NCBI RefSeq assembly: GCF_021603645.1
Contig: NZ_BQHJ01000012.1
Coordinates: forward strand, 62,001-126,000
DNA: 64,000 nucleotides
Source of the DNA: Pseudomonas pseudonitroreducens
Lineage (GTDB): Bacteria > Pseudomonadota > Gammaproteobacteria > Pseudomonadales > Pseudomonadaceae
Direction of reading: 5' to 3'
In this document: piece by piece, positions 60,370 to 64,000 of the stretch
Position numbering within the stretch: position 1 is the stretch's first letter
Layout: each line of letters begins with the position of its first letter
The notes under the pieces: model-generated
Database searches by the model: none
The model's input: only the letters and a program-made list of their open reading frames with translations
Told to the model about the DNA's origin: nothing
Program-made: the position numbers and the translations under genes

Positions 60370-61899
60370 ATGAGTGGGTCCCCTGCCAAGCGTGCCGCTG
60401 GCGTTACCGATCAAGACGCCGAGCAGCTCGCTGCCCTCGGCTACAGCTCCAACTTCGAACGCAGCATGGGCCTGTGGGAGAACTTCTCCCTGGGCTTCAC
60501 CTACCTGTCGCCGGTCGTCGGCGTCTACACCCTGTTCGGCCTGTGCCTGGCCGCCGGTGGTCCGCCGATGTTCTGGACCTACCTGCTGATCGGCCTGGGC
60601 CAGTTGCTGGTGTGCCTGGTGTTCTGCGAAGTGGTCTCGCAATTCCCCATCTCCGGGGGCGTCTACCCCTGGGCCCGTCGCCTGGTGGGCAAGCGCTGGG
60701 CGTGGATGGTCGGCTGGGTGTATGCCTGGGCGCTGTGTACCTCCATTGCCGGCATCGCCGTGGGCGCCAGCCCGTACATGGCCGCCATGCTCGGCTTCGA
60801 CATGCACGGCAACGCCGCCATCGGCATCGCCCTGGGGCTGATCGCGCTGTCCACCGTGCTCAACCTGTCCGGCACCAAGCTGCTCGCCCGCGTCGCCATG
60901 TTCGGCTTCATCTGCGAGCTGGGCGGCGCGCTGCTGGTGGGCGGCTACCTGCTGATCTTCGAGCGCCACAACGACTTCAGCGTGCTGTTCAACACCTTCG
61001 ACATCAAGATCGACGGCAGCTACTGGCCGGCCTTCCTCGCCGCATCCCTGGCGGGGCTGTTCCAGTACTACGGCTTCGAGGCCTGCGGTGACGTCGCCGA
61101 GGAAACCCCGAACCCCGGCAAGATGATCCCCAAGACCATGCGCATGACCATCTACATCGGCGGTGCGGCGGCGATGTTCGCCTGCCTGGCGCTGATCCTC
61201 TCGGTGCCGGATATCCAGCGTGTGATCAACGGCGAAGACACCGACCCGGTGACCACCATCCTCGCCAACGCCTTCGGCCCGGTGGGCTCGAAGCTGGTGA
61301 TGGCCGTGGTGATGGTGTCGTTCGTCTCCTGCGTGCTGAGCCTGCAGGCCGCCGCCAGCCGCCTGCTGTTCGCCTATGCCCGCGACGAGATGATCGTCGG
61401 CAGCAAGGCGCTATCGAAGCTCAACAGCAACCACGTACCGGCGGTCGCGCTGATGGTGGCGGGCGTGATGCCGGCAGCGATCGTCTGCCTGGGTCTGTTC
61501 ATGGCCGACGCCGTGGCCACCATCGTCGGCTTCGCCGCGATCGGCATCTACATCGCGTTCCAGCTGATCGTCGTCGCCGCGCTGATCGCCCGCGCCAAGG
61601 GCTGGGCGCCGGGTGGCCAGTTCACCCTGGGCAAATGGGGCGTGCCGGTGAACGTCGCGGCGCTGCTCTATGGCGTGGCGGCGATCACCAACATGGTCTG
61701 GCCGCGCACCCCGGATGCGCCCTGGTACATGAACTACTCGATGATCCTCACCACGGTGATCGTGCTCGGCGCCGGCCTGCTCTACATGCTGCTGGCCAAG
61801 CCCTACGACAAGGGCACGGCGCCAGCGGGCGACGCCCACCGGATTTCCCGCCGCCAACCATCCGTGCGCGCTGCGGGCGCGCTGACCGAACCAGCTTGA
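60370..61899 (+). CDS. APC-family amino acid/amine permease
   Basis: 509 aa, about 12 helices. The start of the membrane core (SMGLWENFSLGFTYLSPVVGVYTLFG) and GGVYPWARRLVGKRWAWMVGW are features of the APC superfamily; the signature region is YGFEACGDVAEETPNPGKMIPKTM. The ribosome site is GAGAGGAAACAACG before ATG 60370. Its place after the demethylase genes suggests it imports the amine or exchanges a product, but the substrate is not readable. Confidence 0.85.
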   Translation: MSGSPAKRAAGVTDQDAEQLAALGYSSNFERSMGLWENFSLGFTYLSPVVGVYTLFGLCLAAGGPPMFWTYLLIGLGQLLVCLVFCEVVSQFPISGGVYPWARRLVGKRWAWMVGWVYAWALCTSIAGIAVGASPYMAAMLGFDMHGNAAIGIALGLIALSTVLNLSGTKLLARVAMFGFICELGGALLVGGYLLIFERHNDFSVLFNTFDIKIDGSYWPAFLAASLAGLFQYYGFEACGDVAEETPNPGKMIPKTMRMTIYIGGAAAMFACLALILSVPDIQRVINGEDTDPVTTILANAFGPVGSKLVMAVVMVSFVSCVLSLQAAASRLLFAYARDEMIVGSKALSKLNSNHVPAVALMVAGVMPAAIVCLGLFMADAVATIVGFAAIGIYIAFQLIVVAALIARAKGWAPGGQFTLGKWGVPVNVAALLYGVAAITNMVWPRTPDAPWYMNYSMILTTVIVLGAGLLYMLLAKPYDKGTAPAGDAHRISRRQPSVRAAGALTEPA

Positions 61900-61988
61900 T
61901 CGCAACGTTGACGCAATTCGGGCCATACGCCTGAGGGGCTGCGTCTGGAGCGCCACCTTTCCCCGGTGACGCTCCCCTGCGTTTGCGC

Positions 61989-62026
61989 AACGGACCGCCT
62001 TCTCCCGAGGGTTGGTCCGTTTTTTT
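61989..62026 (+). terminator. Intrinsic terminator after the permease gene
   Basis: AACGGACC ... GGTCCGTT with a 17-base loop, followed by a run of seven T residues (62020-62026). It ends the N-demethylase-permease operon. Confidence 0.85.
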
Positions 62027-62049
62027 ATGCCCGCACGGAGCGCTTTTTT

Positions 62050-62248
62050 GTAGGAGCGAGGGGGGACGCCTTCGTTATTGCTTGCGAACGGATCTACCGG
62101 CGACTCCGGCGCTGGGCGATTCGCGAGCAAGCTCGCTCCTACAGGGAGATCCATTGCGAGCCCTCTGTAGGAGCGGACTCCGTCCGCGATCGACTCCCGG
62201 CAACTCCGAGCTGGCCGGTGGCACATCGCGGACGGAGTCCGCTCCTAC
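62050..62248. repeat. Class A and class B palindromic repeats in tandem
   Basis: GTAGGAGCGAGGGGGGACGCC ... TCGCGAGCAAGCTCGCTCCTAC (62050-62142) is an asymmetric class A copy like the one at 620-700. GTAGGAGCGGACTCCGTCCG ... CGGACGGAGTCCGCTCC (62167-62248) is class B. Confidence 0.85.
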
Positions 62249-62258
62249 CCAAAGGCTG

Positions 62259-63194
62259 CTAGCGGGCGATCCACAGCAGGCACAGTGACAGCGTCACCAG
62301 CGAGCCGAGGGTAGACAGCAGGATGCTCCGCGACACCACCGCCGCCTCGCGCTGGTAGTACTCGGCGAGCATGAACGGCCCGGTGCCGGTGGGCAGCGCG
62401 CTGAGCAGCAGCGCGGAATCGGCCCACAGCGGCGGCAGGTCGAAGACCCGGTAGGCGAGGAAGCCGGTGAGCAGCGGCTGGCCGACCAGCTTGATCGCCA
62501 CCAGCGGCCAGGCGCCGACCTGCTCGCCTCGCACTTCCTGCTTCTGCGCCAGGAACAAGCCGAGCGATACCAGAGCACAGGGCGTCGTCGCGGCGGCGAG
62601 CATGTCGAGGAAATGCAGCAGCGGAGCGGGCAGGCCGATGCCGGTCAGGGCCCACAGGCCACCGATAATCGGGGACACCACCAGCGGGTTCTTGCCCAGC
62701 GCCTTGGTTACCACCCACACGGCGCGGCCGATGTGTTTCTCCTCCTGCAGGCCGACCTCGATGCACACCACCGAGATGGCGAACAGCACGCAGACCACCA
62801 GCAACGAGGCGATCAACGCCGGCTCCAGGCCATCCTGGCCGAACACCAGCAGGCACAGCGGAATGCCCATGTAGCCGGTGTTGGCGTAGGACGCGCTGAG
62901 CCCGTCGATGCTCGCCGCCGGAAGCGGGCGGCCCTGCAGCAGGCGCCAGACGAGAGTGGCGAAGAACACCAGCAGGCAACCGCCGGTGAAGGCGGCGAGG
63001 AACCCCGGCTGCCAGATTTCCGCCCAGGTCGCGGTGGCGGTGACCTTGAACAGCAGCGCCGGCAGGCACAGCCAGACCACCAGCTTGTTCACCTCCGACG
63101 CTGCCTGCGGGCCGAGGCGGTTGCTGCGCCGGCACAGCCAGCCGACCAGGATCAGCGCGAAGATCGGCAGGACGACGGCGAACACGGTGTGCAT
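62259..63194 (-). CDS. AEC-family (auxin efflux carrier-like) transporter
   Basis: 311 aa, about ten helices in two halves. Features are VLPIFALILVGWLCRR at the start, SASYANTGYMGIPLCLLVFG in the first half and LPTGTGPFMLAEYYQREAAVVSRSILLSTLGSLVTLSL at the end, typical of bacterial AEC carriers for small organic acids. Start 63194 was chosen over an upstream ATG at 63257, which would add a non-conserved stretch. It is divergent from a LysR gene that probably controls it. Confidence 0.83.
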   Translation of the reverse strand: MHTVFAVVLPIFALILVGWLCRRSNRLGPQAASEVNKLVVWLCLPALLFKVTATATWAEIWQPGFLAAFTGGCLLVFFATLVWRLLQGRPLPAASIDGLSASYANTGYMGIPLCLLVFGQDGLEPALIASLLVVCVLFAISVVCIEVGLQEEKHIGRAVWVVTKALGKNPLVVSPIIGGLWALTGIGLPAPLLHFLDMLAAATTPCALVSLGLFLAQKQEVRGEQVGAWPLVAIKLVGQPLLTGFLAYRVFDLPPLWADSALLLSALPTGTGPFMLAEYYQREAAVVSRSILLSTLGSLVTLSLCLLWIAR

Positions 63195-63242
63195 GGCAAA
63201 GAACCTGGAAAGCGGGAGCGGCAGGCGAGCATAGGGTTGCCA

Positions 63243-63297
63243 ATCGATACCGTCCAATGCTTACTAGAGCGTCAATCCATACCCTTTGCGTATCGAT
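63243..63297. promoter_or_regulatory. Inverted repeat in the AEC-LysR intergenic region
   Basis: ATCGATAC (63243-63250) and GTATCGAT (63290-63297) are exact reverse complements, with a 39-base gap; the right arm includes the LysR start codon. The 101-base divergent gap is the usual place for a LysR-type operator. Confidence 0.4.
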
Positions 63298-64000
63298 GAT
63301 CGACTTCCGTCAGCTGCGTTACTTCCTCGCCCTTACCGAGCACCTGCACTTCGGACGCGCCGCCGAAGCACTGCACATCACCCAGCCGCCGTTGAGCCGG
63401 CAGATTGCCGCACTCGAGGAAGAACTGGGCACGCCGCTGTTCGCCCGGCATTCCCGCTCGGTGGAACTGACCGCCGCCGGCCGCGACTTCCAGCAGCACG
63501 CTCGCGCCCTGCTGTCGGGCCTGGATCTCGCCGTGCGTGCCGCCCGTGCCACGGCGCGCGGAGAGCGTGGCGAGTTGCGCATCGGCTTCACCATGCTCGC
63601 CGCCTGGACGCTGCTGCCGCGCCTGCTGAAGACCTTCGCCGATGGCCACCCGGCAGTGAAACTGGTGCTCAACGAAGTCCTGCCACGCGACCTCGGCCCG
63701 GCCCTGGACAACGGCGAAGTGGACGTTGCCCTGACCTTCCCCGAACGCGAACCGCACCAGCGCCTCTACCGCACGCTGCAAAGCGAGCCGCTGTGCGCGG
63801 TGCTGCCGGCGGATCATCCGCTGGCGCAGGAAGCCGAACTGGACGTGGCGAAACTGGCCGGCGAACCCTTCATCACCTTCCCGCCCGCAACCGCACCGGC
63901 GCTGCACGAGTCGGTGATGGACTGCTGTCGCCAGCATGGATTCGCCCCGTCAGTGCGCATGGAAACGCACCTGCAGCAGACCATCGTCAACCTGGTGGCC
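63296..64000 (+). CDS. LysR-family transcription regulator (truncated by window end)
   Basis: The first 235 codons are visible; the frame runs off the window. The N-terminal winged helix is FRQLRYFLALTEHLHFGRAAEALHITQPPLSRQIAALEEELG. The effector-binding domain begins at about residue 90 (GELRIGFTMLAAWTLLPRLLKTF). It is divergent from the AEC carrier gene, which is its likely target. It resembles BenM/CatR-type LysR proteins at the N-terminus, but the ligand is unknown. Confidence 0.9.
   Translation, partial: MIDFRQLRYFLALTEHLHFGRAAEALHITQPPLSRQIAALEEELGTPLFARHSRSVELTAAGRDFQQHARALLSGLDLAVRAARATARGERGELRIGFTMLAAWTLLPRLLKTFADGHPAVKLVLNEVLPRDLGPALDNGEVDVALTFPEREPHQRLYRTLQSEPLCAVLPADHPLAQEAELDVAKLAGEPFITFPPATAPALHESVMDCCRQHGFAPSVRMETHLQQTIVNLVA

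Larger units (their letters stand above)
61900..62258. other. Repeat-filled intergenic region
   Basis: 359 bases between convergent permease and carrier genes. It contains the terminator, a degenerate class A palindrome (62050-62142) and a class B palindrome (62167-62248). No gene is supported. Confidence 0.7.

Noticed and set aside
63272-63937. A 221-codon minus-strand frame at the window end
   Set aside because: It is antisense to the LysR regulator, whose helix-turn-helix is unmistakable and whose frame is open to the window end.

Overview
The window is GC-rich bacterial DNA that looks like a Pseudomonas chromosome. The grounds are long uninterrupted high-GC coding, families of short intergenic palindromes of the Pseudomonas type, sigma-54 promoters, and gene sets usual in the genus (SulP permease, MdtJI, APC permease, LysR/AEC pair). 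I saw no rRNA, tRNA, CRISPR array, insertion sequence or phage gene. All product names come from reading the translations against remembered families; no database search was run.

Left end (1-11.8 kb): a HicAB toxin-antitoxin pair; a class II aldolase-like protein with an altered zinc site; then a tight seven-gene operon (1839-8752) that looks built for sulfur scavenging. It encodes an SsuD-like flavin monooxygenase, two DszB-like desulfinase paralogues (one with the catalytic Cys, one with Ser in its place), an MFS carrier, two SsuC-like permeases and an SsuB-like ATPase. A SulP anion permease and an MdtJI polyamine exporter with a possible upstream leader ORF follow.

Middle (12-54.4 kb): a complete lateral-type (Flag-2 / lfg-lfi-laf) flagellar system. 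It comprises rod-hook-ring genes flgB-L with divergent flgA and a lafW-like gene; flagellin; a ToxR-like membrane regulator (LafZ-like) overlapping a small membrane protein; a fliD-S-T-K-L-sigma28-motA-motB operon; flgM-flgN; a lafK-like sigma-54 activator with fliE-J; and fliM-N-P-Q-R-flhB-flhA, followed by a PilZ protein. No fliO, flhF, flhG or chemotaxis genes are present, and FliM lacks the usual CheY-docking N-terminus. A six-gene phospholipid operon resembling E. coli ynbABCD (CDP-alcohol phosphotransferase, hydrolase-methyltransferase, PAP2-dual-specificity phosphatase, membrane protein, acyltransferase, CdsA-like) lies inside the flagellar locus, between flgA and the flagellin gene.

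Right end (54.7-64 kb): a PAS protein without an output domain and a PAS-type sigma-54 activator precede a sigma-54 promoter. That promoter drives a heme-dependent oxidative N-demethylase (dimethylamine monooxygenase-like) operon: a small zinc-ribbon subunit, a flavin/2Fe-2S reductase and a DUF3445 heme subunit. An APC permease follows. After a block of palindromic repeats come an AEC-family carrier and a divergent LysR regulator cut by the window end.

The observations I rate most worth following are the Cys/Ser pair of DszB-like proteins, the lipid operon nested in the second flagellar locus with an operator-like triple palindrome, the ToxRS-like pair next to flagellin, and the PAS pair controlling the N-demethylase.
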